A DNA stretch of 64,000 nt from Mycobacterium paraterrae (GTDB lineage Bacteria > Actinomycetota > Actinomycetes > Mycobacteriales > Mycobacteriaceae): assembly GCF_022430545.2 (NCBI RefSeq), contig NZ_CP092488.2:3658001-3722000 (forward strand). The letters are read 5' to 3'. The position numbers and the translations under genes were made by a program. Of the stretch, positions 34,173 to 42,535 are shown in pieces. Position 1 is the first letter of the stretch. Every line of letters starts with the position of its first letter. Under the pieces are notes generated by a model. It ran no database searches. It was not told the DNA's origin and saw only the letters and a list, made by a program, of their open reading frames with translations.

Positions 34173-34865
34173 ATGAGTCTGATGGAATCGCTCAGCGCGC
34201 CTTTCCGATGGGGGTCGGCGTTACGAGGACGGCGGATATTCCACCCTGACGGTGTTGTGGCAGAGGGCGTGATCGAACGGCTGGCACCGGCCGGCACCGG
34301 CTTGCCGCTACCTTCGGCGAAGGTCGTTGCGCGGCTGTCGAAAGCGTTGGGAACGCCTTCGGCTCTGCCTGACATTATTGGCCTGGCCTTTCGTGTTGAG
34401 ACCGAAGAAGATTCGACATCGCACTGGGACGTCCTGCTGGCTTCGGCTGTGCCGGGACCCGTCGTTCGCTCGATTTGGCTTCGCCCGGTGACATCGTGGG
34501 CCGGCAGTTCGATGACCAGCCTCGCTCCGCTGCGATACCGGGGCACGAACTGGTGGTTGCGGGCTAAGGTCGCGACCCCGATCGACGGCTCGGGACTTTC
34601 GTTGGACGGCATCCGAAGCACGCTCGGTCATCACGCGATTGCTATCGATATCGAGCAAGGCGGAGCAGCGTCACACTTCCGTCCGCTGGCGCGCCTGACG
34701 CTGACGCACGCGACGCCGGGCCGGGACATTTCTTTCGACCCCGTGTTGAACACCGGACCGGGGGTCGCGATGTATCCGAACTGGCTGGCTGACCTGCGTG
34801 CGTATGCCTACGCCCAGAGTCGAGAAGGTCGGGCCGACGATCACGCCTTGGCTGCACGTAGCTGA
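34173..34865 (+). CDS. Conserved protein of unknown function
   Basis: The 230-residue protein has RRIFHPDGVVAEGVIERL, LSKALGTPSALPDIIGLAFR, SIWLRPVTSWAGSSMTSLAP and LRYRGTNWWLRAKV. The layout faintly recalls catalase-like or haem-binding beta-barrel proteins (a histidine before the DG turn), and database entries of this type are sometimes labelled phosphodiesterase; I support neither. ATG 34173 was chosen by eye; upstream in-frame starts exist. Its 3' end overlaps the convergent Rieske gene by 25 bases. Confidence 0.7.
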   Translation: MSLMESLSAPFRWGSALRGRRIFHPDGVVAEGVIERLAPAGTGLPLPSAKVVARLSKALGTPSALPDIIGLAFRVETEEDSTSHWDVLLASAVPGPVVRSIWLRPVTSWAGSSMTSLAPLRYRGTNWWLRAKVATPIDGSGLSLDGIRSTLGHHAIAIDIEQGGAASHFRPLARLTLTHATPGRDISFDPVLNTGPGVAMYPNWLADLRAYAYAQSREGRADDHALAARS

Positions 34866-35839
34866 TAGCGACGCTCGGCGTAGACGAGGTCGTCCTTCCA
34901 TAGCCGGGCGGCGGCCAGACGCATCAGCGGTGTGATCATCGGGGCAGCGGAAAGCGCCCGCCGGAAGCCGGTGCGGTCCGAGTGCGCGACGGTCGCCTCG
35001 ATCACTGCGGTCCTCGGCAACCCGTCCGGCCCCAAACCCAATGGCGTGGCGTGGGTTTCGACGACACTACCGACGCCCTCACCGTCCACGATCCGCATCA
35101 GGATGGTGCGCGGCTCAGGGCTGGTGAACTCGGCCACGGTCGGCACGCCGACCGGGCCGATCCGGAACGTCACCGCAACCAGGAAGCTGTCCACCTCTTC
35201 GGTCGGCGTGGTGAGTACTTCGAGCTGAGTGAACGAATACGGGTGGTACCACGCGCCGTGCCAGGGATCTAGCCGGTTGGCGATGATGTCGGACGGTTCG
35301 CAGGTGCCGACCATCGTTGCGACGGCATCGAGGGTGTCGCCGGTCGGTCGGTCCGGAATCACCGGATGGTCGAGCGGCTCTTCGCCGCCGACGGCGTCGA
35401 GCCGGACCCAGACCAGGACGCCGTCGTCGCAGCTGGGGAGTAGTCGCCAGCGGTATTCGTCGGTGTCACGACCGAGGCACAGTCCGTGCCACCGACAGAT
35501 CAGGTCGCCGTCGTGAACTGCGGCCGTCGCGAGATCGGCGCCGAGATGCGGACAACTTCGCGGGCCGACGCACAGCCGGGATTGCTGATCGCGCCAGGCG
35601 ACCAGCTCGACACCGGCAACAGTGCACCCGAGCGGTTTGTCGTGGCGAACGTCGCGACTCGCGGCGAAGGTGTACCAATTCCCCGTCGGCCGGCGCTGTG
35701 ACCGGTCCAGCGCCGCCGCGATGATCGCCGGCGAGGCGTCGCGATAAGTAGGACGCTGACCCGTCCACGTGGCAGACGGGATCGGTTGCAGCGGCCAGTC
35801 TTTCGGCCAGCGCTGCCGCACACTGTCGCCGATGCTCAT
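34841..35839 (-). CDS. Rieske [2Fe-2S] protein, last gene of the carotenoid operon (DUF5914-like)
   Basis: The 332-residue protein has an N-terminal Rieske domain with CPH (Cys96, His98) and CRWH (Cys115, His118). The remaining 200 residues resemble the C-terminal part of ring-hydroxylase-like proteins (NRLDPWHGAWYHPYSFTQLE), but no clear mononuclear iron triad is visible. Its ATG overlaps the crtU stop (ATGA), so it is coupled to CrtU. It may supply electrons to CrtU or oxidise the end rings; both are inferences. Confidence 0.85.
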   Translation of the reverse strand: MSIGDSVRQRWPKDWPLQPIPSATWTGQRPTYRDASPAIIAAALDRSQRRPTGNWYTFAASRDVRHDKPLGCTVAGVELVAWRDQQSRLCVGPRSCPHLGADLATAAVHDGDLICRWHGLCLGRDTDEYRWRLLPSCDDGVLVWVRLDAVGGEEPLDHPVIPDRPTGDTLDAVATMVGTCEPSDIIANRLDPWHGAWYHPYSFTQLEVLTTPTEEVDSFLVAVTFRIGPVGVPTVAEFTSPEPRTILMRIVDGEGVGSVVETHATPLGLGPDGLPRTAVIEATVAHSDRTGFRRALSAAPMITPLMRLAAARLWKDDLVYAERRYQLRAAKA

Positions 35840-37359
35840 GGTTGCGCCACCCTTTCTCGGCCGGCGAGATGGCGCAGCAACGCCGAACGGCCCCGGGTGG
35901 GCACCGTCGCCAGCGGGTGACCGGCGAGGCCCCACCGCTGAAGGATCTCGTTGGCGGCGGTCCAGCCCGTGGTGGCCGCACGCTCCATCAGCGCGACCGG
36001 TAGGTCAATTCGGACCCCGTCACCGGCCAACAGGAGTCCCGGTTGCGGGGTCACCACTCCGGGTCGGTGCGCGTAGGTTCCGGGCGCGAACAGCGGACAA
36101 TCTTGGTGCTGCAGTGTGCGCTCATGAACGACCCGCGCCTGGCGGGTCTCGGGATAGAGCTTGTGCAGTTGGTCGAGCATCGCGTTCTGGGGCTGCGCGG
36201 ATTCGACTGCATAGGAATGTACTTCGACCACCGAGCCGCCAGTGCGCTGAGCCCAATCGGCGGCTTGGCGTTCGTAGCGGTCGAGGACGCTGATGTTGTC
36301 GACGGGTTCGTGACCGGACGTTCCCAGAAACGCTGCTCGGTCGTTGGCCACGGGACGATCCAGCCATAGCCGCTGCACCAGGAACGGCGGCGCGGTCCGC
36401 AGCCGCTTGATCCGCGCCCGCCACAGTTCGTCGCCGAGCTGCGGAGACGACTCGACAATCGCTTGTAGTCCGGCAATGTCGGTGGCCAGGACGACGGAGT
36501 CGGCGTCCAGCTGCTCACCGGCGTCGGTGTGCACACGGAACGTCTGGCCACTCCCGCTGGCGATGCTCGACACCGACACGCCTTGCTGGAAGCGGACTCC
36601 CAGGTCGACGAGGTACTGACGCAGCGGCTCCCATAGAGCGGTGTCGAAGTTGGAATTGGCGACGTCGAAGATCAGGCCCTCACTGGAGCCGAGGAAATAA
36701 ATATGGAACATGGTGGCCAGCTCCGCGGCCGACAGCGCAGTCGGGCTGGCGAAAAAGCTGCGGGAAAACACCTCGAAGGCTAAGTGCCGGGCCGCCTCAG
36801 GGAAGTTGATGCTTTGCAGAAACGTCTCGGCATCGATGTGGTCGAGGCGCGCAAAGATATCCGGCAGCGAGACCGCGGCAAGCGGTGCCGCGGCACGCGC
36901 GTCGATCTTGAGCAGATCGGTGAACCGAAACGTCGGACTGCGCAACGCGAATACCAAGGCATTCCAGGGCGGCGTCTGCGGCAGGCCGCGGAAGGTGTCT
37001 TGGCGTCCGGCACCGTCGACAAGCGGATAATCGTCGACCGCGGTGAGCATCGACAGCGTAGGGTCGATGCGCTCCAACAGCGCACGCAAGTTGTAGTACT
37101 GCCTGAAAAACGCGTGGAAACCCCGGTTCATGGCAAGCTCGGCGCCGTCGACCTGCTCGGTCCAGGCGCCGACTCGCCCGCCCAGATATTGCTGGCGTTC
37201 GATGACGTCGACGGAGATTCCCCGCTCGGCCAAACCCGTTGCGGCCGAAAGCCCCGCGATGCCAGCGCCGACGACGACGGCCCGCGGCTGCGACGACAGG
37301 GCCTTCGCGCTCGGAAGGCCTTGCGGGGCAGGGAAAGTGCGGCGGTGCCGGTCGGTCAT
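35836..37359 (-). CDS. crtU: CrtU-like FAD-dependent carotenoid desaturase/methyl-migrating enzyme
   Basis: The 507-residue protein has an FAD motif VVVGAGIAGLSAA (from residue 28), ERQQYLGGRVGAW, and a C-terminal PGLLLAGDGVRIDLPVALME. It belongs to the phytoene-desaturase superfamily and resembles actinobacterial CrtU, which converts beta-ionone rings to aromatic rings (isorenieratene) by desaturation and methyl migration. The pairing with crtT and lycopene cyclase genes, as in the Streptomyces crtYTU cluster, supports this. Starts in the stop of crtT and ends in the start of the Rieske gene. Confidence 0.88.
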   Translation of the reverse strand: MTDRHRRTFPAPQGLPSAKALSSQPRAVVVGAGIAGLSAATGLAERGISVDVIERQQYLGGRVGAWTEQVDGAELAMNRGFHAFFRQYYNLRALLERIDPTLSMLTAVDDYPLVDGAGRQDTFRGLPQTPPWNALVFALRSPTFRFTDLLKIDARAAAPLAAVSLPDIFARLDHIDAETFLQSINFPEAARHLAFEVFSRSFFASPTALSAAELATMFHIYFLGSSEGLIFDVANSNFDTALWEPLRQYLVDLGVRFQQGVSVSSIASGSGQTFRVHTDAGEQLDADSVVLATDIAGLQAIVESSPQLGDELWRARIKRLRTAPPFLVQRLWLDRPVANDRAAFLGTSGHEPVDNISVLDRYERQAADWAQRTGGSVVEVHSYAVESAQPQNAMLDQLHKLYPETRQARVVHERTLQHQDCPLFAPGTYAHRPGVVTPQPGLLLAGDGVRIDLPVALMERAATTGWTAANEILQRWGLAGHPLATVPTRGRSALLRHLAGRERVAQP

Positions 37360-38078
37360 GGCGCGTCCCCGAGGAAGGTGTGCGCGATGTTGGTCTCCCA
37401 GCCCGGCATCGTCTCACTATGTACCGCCACGAAACCCGCGTCGCGCATCCGTTGCCGCAACCGTGTTGCGCCATCGAAGCTCAACACGCTGCGCCACAGG
37501 TGCCGATACAGCGTCGAGTCCCGGGTTTGCCACCACCCGGACGGAATGATGATGCCCCAGCAGACCGCGTTCCATATCGCGGTGGCGAGCCGGGAGTCGC
37601 GCACCGAGTAGTCATGCACCGCCAAGGTGGCTCCGGGCGCCAGCAAATTGCGCAGGGCGAGCAACTGCGTGTCGGGATCGGCCAAATTGCGGATCAAATA
37701 TGCGGCCAGGATTCCGTCGAACGGTCCGACGACACCGTTTTCGGCGAGACCTTCGACGGGCGTGTGCACAAATTGCACCGACGGTGGCCACGACTTGTTT
37801 TTCGCCTCGTCGAGCATGCCTTTGGACGCGTCGATGGCAACGATGTCGGCGTGCGGTGCGACGCTCAGCAACGCGGCCGTCGACGCACCGGTACCACATC
37901 CCGCGTCGAGTAGCCGCAATCCGCGTCCCTGGTTGGGCAGCCGAAGCCGCTGGGCCGAAAGGCGAAGGTGCGCATGGTATCCCGGGCTCGCCCCGACCAG
38001 CCGGTCGTATGCGGAGGCGCCGGCATCGAAGGCGGCCGGCACGTCCGCGCGGGGTAGGCCGAAATTACTGATGCTCAC
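37356..38078 (-). CDS. crtT: CrtT-like SAM-dependent methyltransferase
   Basis: The 240-residue methyltransferase has motif I LRLLDAGCGTGASTAAL, ADIVAIDASKGMLDEAK and GILAAYLIRNLADPD, a UbiE/COQ5-like core. Its place between lycopene cyclase and crtU genes matches Streptomyces crtT, whose product in carotenoid synthesis is not settled. GTG 38078 follows GGAGCG and overlaps the last 14 bases of crtYd; the longer open frame upstream runs through crtYd and is unlikely. Confidence 0.85.
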   Translation of the reverse strand: MSISNFGLPRADVPAAFDAGASAYDRLVGASPGYHAHLRLSAQRLRLPNQGRGLRLLDAGCGTGASTAALLSVAPHADIVAIDASKGMLDEAKNKSWPPSVQFVHTPVEGLAENGVVGPFDGILAAYLIRNLADPDTQLLALRNLLAPGATLAVHDYSVRDSRLATAIWNAVCWGIIIPSGWWQTRDSTLYRHLWRSVLSFDGATRLRQRMRDAGFVAVHSETMPGWETNIAHTFLGDAP

Positions 38079-38376
38079 GTTGACGCTCCCATAGCAGCAG
38101 GACGGCGGTGACCAAGGCAAAGCCGAACAGAAAGTCTTCGATCGGAATGTCGAATGGGAACCGGATCCCGCTGGTCTGCCGGTTGTCGTAAATCACGATC
38201 GGGGCGCTGAGCTTGGTCAGCCAACCGTCGGTGAGGATCTGGAAGCCGATCACGATGATCATCGACAGCCAATAGGCCCCGCGCCGAAACAGCCCGGTCC
38301 GTAACACCGTGAACTCCAGTACTGCGACGGCCAGCACCGACACCACAGCCGGGACCGTGTAACCGAGCCCCGTCAT
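38065..38376 (-). CDS. crtYd: Lycopene beta-cyclase subunit CrtYd
   Basis: The 103-residue membrane protein has three hydrophobic segments and the lycopene-cyclase domain motif RFPFDIPIEDFLFGF. With CrtYc it forms a heterodimeric cyclase that closes the ends of lycopene to give beta-carotene. ATG 38376 overlaps the crtYc stop (ATGA). Confidence 0.93.
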   Translation of the reverse strand: MTGLGYTVPAVVSVLAVAVLEFTVLRTGLFRRGAYWLSMIIVIGFQILTDGWLTKLSAPIVIYDNRQTSGIRFPFDIPIEDFLFGFALVTAVLLLWERQREHQ

Positions 38377-38693
38377 TTGCGGGTGACCCGTCGCAGAATC
38401 CCGCTGACCGCGTTGTAGGTGAGCAACGCGCACAGAGGAATCACGAGAAAGAACAACACCTCTTCGATCGGCATGTGGAACGGGACGTTCACGCCGGTCA
38501 CGTATGCCGGGTTGTATGTCCAGATGCCAAGGCCGATCGCGATTTCGTCCCAGATCACGAATACCGCGGCCACTGGCAGCACGGCGCGAGCCGCACGCCG
38601 AACCTGGCGATAGACGCCAGGGCGAAAGGTCTCCAGCGGCAAGGTGATGGCCAAGCAGGCACCGAGCACAATCAGATACTGCCAGCGATCCAC
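38373..38693 (-). CDS. crtYc: Lycopene beta-cyclase subunit CrtYc
   Basis: The 106-residue membrane protein has three hydrophobic segments, WDEIAIGLGIWTYNP and the signature VPFHMPIEEVLFFLVIP. It is the partner of CrtYd. GTG 38693 shares one base with the crtB stop (TAGTG), which fixes the start; the open frame upstream to 38750 runs through crtB. Confidence 0.93.
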   Translation of the reverse strand: MDRWQYLIVLGACLAITLPLETFRPGVYRQVRRAARAVLPVAAVFVIWDEIAIGLGIWTYNPAYVTGVNVPFHMPIEEVLFFLVIPLCALLTYNAVSGILRRVTRK

Positions 38694-39652
38694 TACACCG
38701 CACCAGATCTGGGGGCATCGGACGCGACGTGTGTGCGCCGCGCCCGCCAAGACCGGATGAGGCCGGCTCCGGCGACCCGCAGCCGTCGCGCGTTGCCGAC
38801 CGTCGCGCGTTGGCTGAACACGGCGAAGCCGCTGTCCTCGATGCGGTCAAGGATCTCGGCGTACAGCGTCAACGCGGTCGAGACGCACGGACGCGAGCGC
38901 GGCTCGAGCATGGCCACGCCGTCGGCAGCAAAGCGATAGACGCCCCGGGCGATGTCGTGCTGAGCGGCCAGTGCGTCGCGCACCCGCTGGTCGGTCGTGC
39001 GGTGTGTGTGGCACCAGGTCAGCAATTCGCGGTCAACGTGGTAGGCGGCAAGTTCGTCAGCCGGCAGGTAAACGCGCCCACGTAGCAAATCCTCGTCGAT
39101 GTCCCGCAGGAAGTTCGTCAGCTGGAACGCCCGGCCCAGAGCCGCCGCGCGGGGAGCGGCCTCGTCGGCGGAGACGACGGTACCCAAGATCGGAAGCACT
39201 TGCAGGCCAATGGCTTCCGCGGACCCCTTCATGTAGAGGTTGAGAGCGTCGCGGTCGGGATAGTCGGTGATCGTCAAATCCATTCGCATGGATGTCAAGA
39301 AATCGTCGAACAATTCGTCGCGGATCGCGTAGCGCCGCGCGGTGTGCCGGACGGCGGCCAGCACCGGGTTGCCCGGATGTTCTTCGGAGGAGAAGAACTC
39401 GTCGGACAACTGCTGCAGACGGGTTGCCCGGTTCGGAGTGTCCAAGGTCGAGTCGAAGTCGTCGAGAATGTCGTCGGCGTAGCGCGCAAAACCGTAGAGC
39501 GCGTGGATCGGGGGCCGCTGGTCGGGCGCGAGAAGCCGGGTGGCAAGGAAAAAGGTGCGGCCGTGGGCGGCGTTGAGCGTCCGACAACGTTGGTAGGCCG
39601 CACGTAGTTCCGGATCGTCGATACCGGCCGCGCTCAACTCGGTGCGGATCAC
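38693..39652 (-). CDS. crtB: Phytoene synthase
   Basis: The 319-residue enzyme condenses two GGPP to phytoene. The two aspartate-rich motifs are YADDILDDFDS and DIDEDLLRGRVYLP, with FQLTNFLRD just before the second. Start GTG 39652 overlaps the crtI stop (GTGA). Length and motifs are normal for the squalene/phytoene synthase family. Confidence 0.96.
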   Translation of the reverse strand: MIRTELSAAGIDDPELRAAYQRCRTLNAAHGRTFFLATRLLAPDQRPPIHALYGFARYADDILDDFDSTLDTPNRATRLQQLSDEFFSSEEHPGNPVLAAVRHTARRYAIRDELFDDFLTSMRMDLTITDYPDRDALNLYMKGSAEAIGLQVLPILGTVVSADEAAPRAAALGRAFQLTNFLRDIDEDLLRGRVYLPADELAAYHVDRELLTWCHTHRTTDQRVRDALAAQHDIARGVYRFAADGVAMLEPRSRPCVSTALTLYAEILDRIEDSGFAVFSQRATVGNARRLRVAGAGLIRSWRARRTHVASDAPRSGAV

Positions 39653-41178
39653 GAGCGGCCGGCTTTCGCGATGACGGTGTGTGGTGATGTGTCAGCGACG
39701 CCGGTGACCCTGTCAGCGGCCAACCGGCCCGAGATCATCGCGGTGGGCACGCCGACACCGGGAACGGTCGACGACCCCGCCAGGACCGCATTGTCGATGC
39801 CGCGCACCGTGTTCGCGGGTCGGAACGGTCCGGTCTGCGCGAACGTATGCGCGAGCGCGAACGGCGTGCCGGCAATCATGCCTTGGGCTGCCCAGTCCTC
39901 GGGGTTGACGACATGCAAGACATCGGTCCCGTCGCGGAAACCCGGAATCAGCTGTGCGTCAACGGTATCGATGAGCTGCTCGGTGTAGCTGTCACCGATG
40001 CGCGACCAGTCAATTATCCCGCGCTCCAGATTGGGCGCCGGGGCGAGCACGTAGAACAACTCGTGGCCGTCCGGGGCCAGGCTGGGATCGCTGGCTGTCG
40101 GTCGGGTGACAAGCAGGGACGGGTCCCGCATCAGCCGGCCGTCCTGGATGATGTCGGTGAAGGTCTGGTTCCACTCCTCACCGAAGATGATGTTGTGATG
40201 GGCTAGTGGCGGACTCGCTGATTCCGTTCGACGTCGACCGATGTGGGCGACGACGGCAGAGGGGGCCGGCCGCAAACGACCGACGCGCCGCGGCTGGCGG
40301 CCCAGCAGTGCGTAGGTGGTGGGTAGTTCGGTCGTGAGCACCGCCGCGTCGCACGCGATGCGCTCGCCGGTGTCGGTCAGCACGGCCGAGACTCGGTTTG
40401 CGTTGCGCTGCAAGCCCGTGACGGTCGCGCCGTACACGAACCGCACTCCCGCGTGGGCCGCGGCGGCGGCGAGCGCGTCGGGAAGCGCCCGCATTCCGCC
40501 TCGTGGGAAGTAAACGCCAGAGATGGTGTCCATATACGCGATCACCGCGTAGACGGCCAGCGCCTTACGGGGCGCGACTCCGGCGTACAGCGACTGGAAC
40601 GTGAACACCCGACGTAACCGCGGATCGGAGATGTAGCGGCCGACCATCGTGTCCCATTTGCGGAAACCGCCGAGTGCCGTCAGGCGAGCCAGCTGCGGAT
40701 TCAACAGCGATAGTGGCGAATCGAAATTCTCCGCGATGAACCCGTCGAATTCGGTGCGGTACAACCGCGTCAGCCAATCGCGCAACTTTCGATAGCCGTC
40801 TGCCTCTTGCGCGCCGGCGAACGCGCTAATCGCCTGCGCCATGGCGTCCGCGTCGCTGTGCACGTCGAGGCTGCTGCCGTCGGCGAACTGCGCGCGGTAT
40901 GCGGGATCTACCGGCATCAATTGCAGGCGGTCCGAACGGTTTTCGCCGACTGCGGCAAAAGCTTCGTCGATGATGTCCGGCATGGTGAGCACGGTCGGTC
41001 CGGTATCGAGCTGATAGCCGCGAATGTCGGCGCGCCCGGCACGCCCGCCGGGCCAGTTCTCGCGCTCGACAACAGTCACCTCGCGACCGCGGCCGGCCAG
41101 ATGCAGGGCCGCGGTCAGTCCGGCCAAGCCGGCGCCGACAACGACGACGTGATTGTTAGGGCCAGGCACACTGCGCAT
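39649..41178 (-). CDS. crtI: Phytoene desaturase
   Basis: The 509-residue FAD enzyme turns phytoene into lycopene. VVVVGAGLAGLTAALHLAG is the dinucleotide motif, followed by ERENWPGGRAGR and YQLDTGPTVLTMP; the C-terminal bacterial CrtI signature is seen as LAGSSTVPGVGVPTAMISGR. ATG 41178 overlaps the crtE stop (TAATG). Confidence 0.97.
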   Translation of the reverse strand: MRSVPGPNNHVVVVGAGLAGLTAALHLAGRGREVTVVERENWPGGRAGRADIRGYQLDTGPTVLTMPDIIDEAFAAVGENRSDRLQLMPVDPAYRAQFADGSSLDVHSDADAMAQAISAFAGAQEADGYRKLRDWLTRLYRTEFDGFIAENFDSPLSLLNPQLARLTALGGFRKWDTMVGRYISDPRLRRVFTFQSLYAGVAPRKALAVYAVIAYMDTISGVYFPRGGMRALPDALAAAAAHAGVRFVYGATVTGLQRNANRVSAVLTDTGERIACDAAVLTTELPTTYALLGRQPRRVGRLRPAPSAVVAHIGRRRTESASPPLAHHNIIFGEEWNQTFTDIIQDGRLMRDPSLLVTRPTASDPSLAPDGHELFYVLAPAPNLERGIIDWSRIGDSYTEQLIDTVDAQLIPGFRDGTDVLHVVNPEDWAAQGMIAGTPFALAHTFAQTGPFRPANTVRGIDNAVLAGSSTVPGVGVPTAMISGRLAADRVTGVADTSPHTVIAKAGRS

Positions 41179-42314
41179 TATTCAGTTCGCTCCGTGCACA
41201 CGGAAGCCATGTTCGTCAAAGCGGCGCGCACCGGTTCATTGATTCGGAGCTGGTCGAGCTCCTTGAGCGCCGAGCCCACCCGGTCGCTGATCGTGTCTTC
41301 GATCCACTGCACGGCACCGGTCGTGACGATCAGGGACCGCCAACGCTTGATGGCGTCCTCGTCGAGATCGGCGATGTTCATCAGCTCGGTCAGCTGCGTG
41401 CGAGTGGCCGGGTCGGCCAACTGATGTGCAGCGATGACGACGCTAGTGGCCTTACGCTCGACGAGGTCCTGACCGTCGGGTTTGCCCGTTACCGCCGCGG
41501 ACCCGAAGACCCCGAGCAGGTCGTCTCGCAGTTGAAACGCCTCGCCGACCGCTTCGCCGTATCGGCCCAGACCTGTGATGGTGCGGTCGCTGCAGCCGCT
41601 CATCGCCGCGCCGATCTCCAATGGCCGGCGCACCGTGTAATTGCCCGATTTGCGACGTGCCACTTCCAGAACTGTGTCCATCGAAGGCAGATCGCGGATA
41701 TCGCTTGCCAGGTCGGCGAATTGGCCCAGCGCGAGTTCGGTGCGCATCGCGTCATACCGCGGCCAGGCCTGCCGCAGACTCCGGTACTCCAGGCCGCTTT
41801 CCCGCATCATCTGCTCGGCCCAGATCAGGCAAAGGTCGCCCAGCAGGATCGCCGCTGACTCACCGAACCTTTCCGCAGTTCCAGAAAGCTTTCGCTTTCG
41901 GTGCCACTGGCTGAATTGAATGTGAGCGGCAGGGCGGCCGCGACGCGACGACGCGGCATCCATCACGTCGTCCTGTATCAGCGCAAAGGCATGCAGCAAT
42001 TCCAGTCCGGCCGACGCGAACAATGCTTCGTCGCTGTCTGCGGATCCCGCCAGCCAGCCGAGGTACATGAAGGTCGACCGCAGGCACTTTCCGCCGGCCA
42101 CGAAGTTCAGCAGGATATCGCCGGCCACGTCGACGCCCGACTCCGCGAGTTCTGCGGCGCATCGAGCGGCCACGAATTCACCCAGGTGCGACAGCACTTT
42201 CGCACGTAAGCCGATCCGCCATACCTCGAATTGCGCGGGATCTGACCACGTTTGCTGATCTAGCTCAGCGGGGGCCGCCGGCGGTGCCAAGGAGAGTGCA
42301 CGCAGCTCGCCCAC
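41178..42314 (-). CDS. crtE: Geranylgeranyl diphosphate synthase (polyprenyl synthetase)
   Basis: The 378-residue enzyme makes GGPP from IPP and FPP or DMAPP. First aspartate-rich motif: LIQDDVMDAASSRRGRPAAH; second: FQLRDDLLGVFG. It has an N-terminal extension of about 50 residues compared with minimal synthases. GTG 42314 follows GAGAGGGG. It is first in the eight-gene carotenoid operon; a candidate SigF-type promoter and operator site B lie upstream. Confidence 0.95.
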   Translation of the reverse strand: MGELRALSLAPPAAPAELDQQTWSDPAQFEVWRIGLRAKVLSHLGEFVAARCAAELAESGVDVAGDILLNFVAGGKCLRSTFMYLGWLAGSADSDEALFASAGLELLHAFALIQDDVMDAASSRRGRPAAHIQFSQWHRKRKLSGTAERFGESAAILLGDLCLIWAEQMMRESGLEYRSLRQAWPRYDAMRTELALGQFADLASDIRDLPSMDTVLEVARRKSGNYTVRRPLEIGAAMSGCSDRTITGLGRYGEAVGEAFQLRDDLLGVFGSAAVTGKPDGQDLVERKATSVVIAAHQLADPATRTQLTELMNIADLDEDAIKRWRSLIVTTGAVQWIEDTISDRVGSALKELDQLRINEPVRAALTNMASVCTERTE

Positions 42315-42373
42315 TTAGGCCCCTCTCGCACGGTTGGGTCGCGGCCTGGCCGTATACCTCGGACTCACGCGCT

Positions 42374-42399
42374 ATACCTCCCGAAGGGCAAAGACAAAC
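42374..42399 (-). promoter_or_regulatory. Candidate SigF-type promoter of the crt operon
   Basis: On the minus strand GTTT (42399-42396) is followed by 16 bases and AGGTAT (42379-42374). The known mycobacterial SigF pattern is GTTT-N15-17-GGGTAT, so there is one mismatch. SigF control of carotenoid genes is known in M. smegmatis. Confidence 0.5.
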
Positions 42400-42428
42400 A
42401 CGGCGAACCCGGGCCAGCCAAGGTTCAC

Positions 42429-42457
42429 TTCATTGAGTTAAAGATTAACTTACTGAA
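42429..42457. promoter_or_regulatory. Island operator site B (TTCA-N5-TTAA-N3-TTAA-N5-TGAA)
   Basis: TTCA (42429-42432), TTAA (42438-42441), TTAA (42445-42448) and TGAA (42454-42457); inward half-sites TTCATTGAGTTAA and TTCAGTAAGTTAA. The inner part is also a perfect AGTTAA-AGA-TTAACT palindrome. It lies between crtE and the divergent TIGR03085-like gene, about 30 bp upstream of the SigF-like -35. Confidence 0.78.
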
Positions 42458-42535
42458 CATCTCCTTGCCTCGCCAGCGATCCAAGGCGCCTAGTGTTGAC
42501 GATGCAGAGCGAAGCGATGAGGAGGAGCGGCGCAG

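Noticed and set aside
38377..38850. N-terminal extension of the crtYd reading frame
   Set aside because: The extension runs through crtYc and crtB in another frame; ATG 38376 gives a protein of normal CrtYd length with an ATGA overlap.
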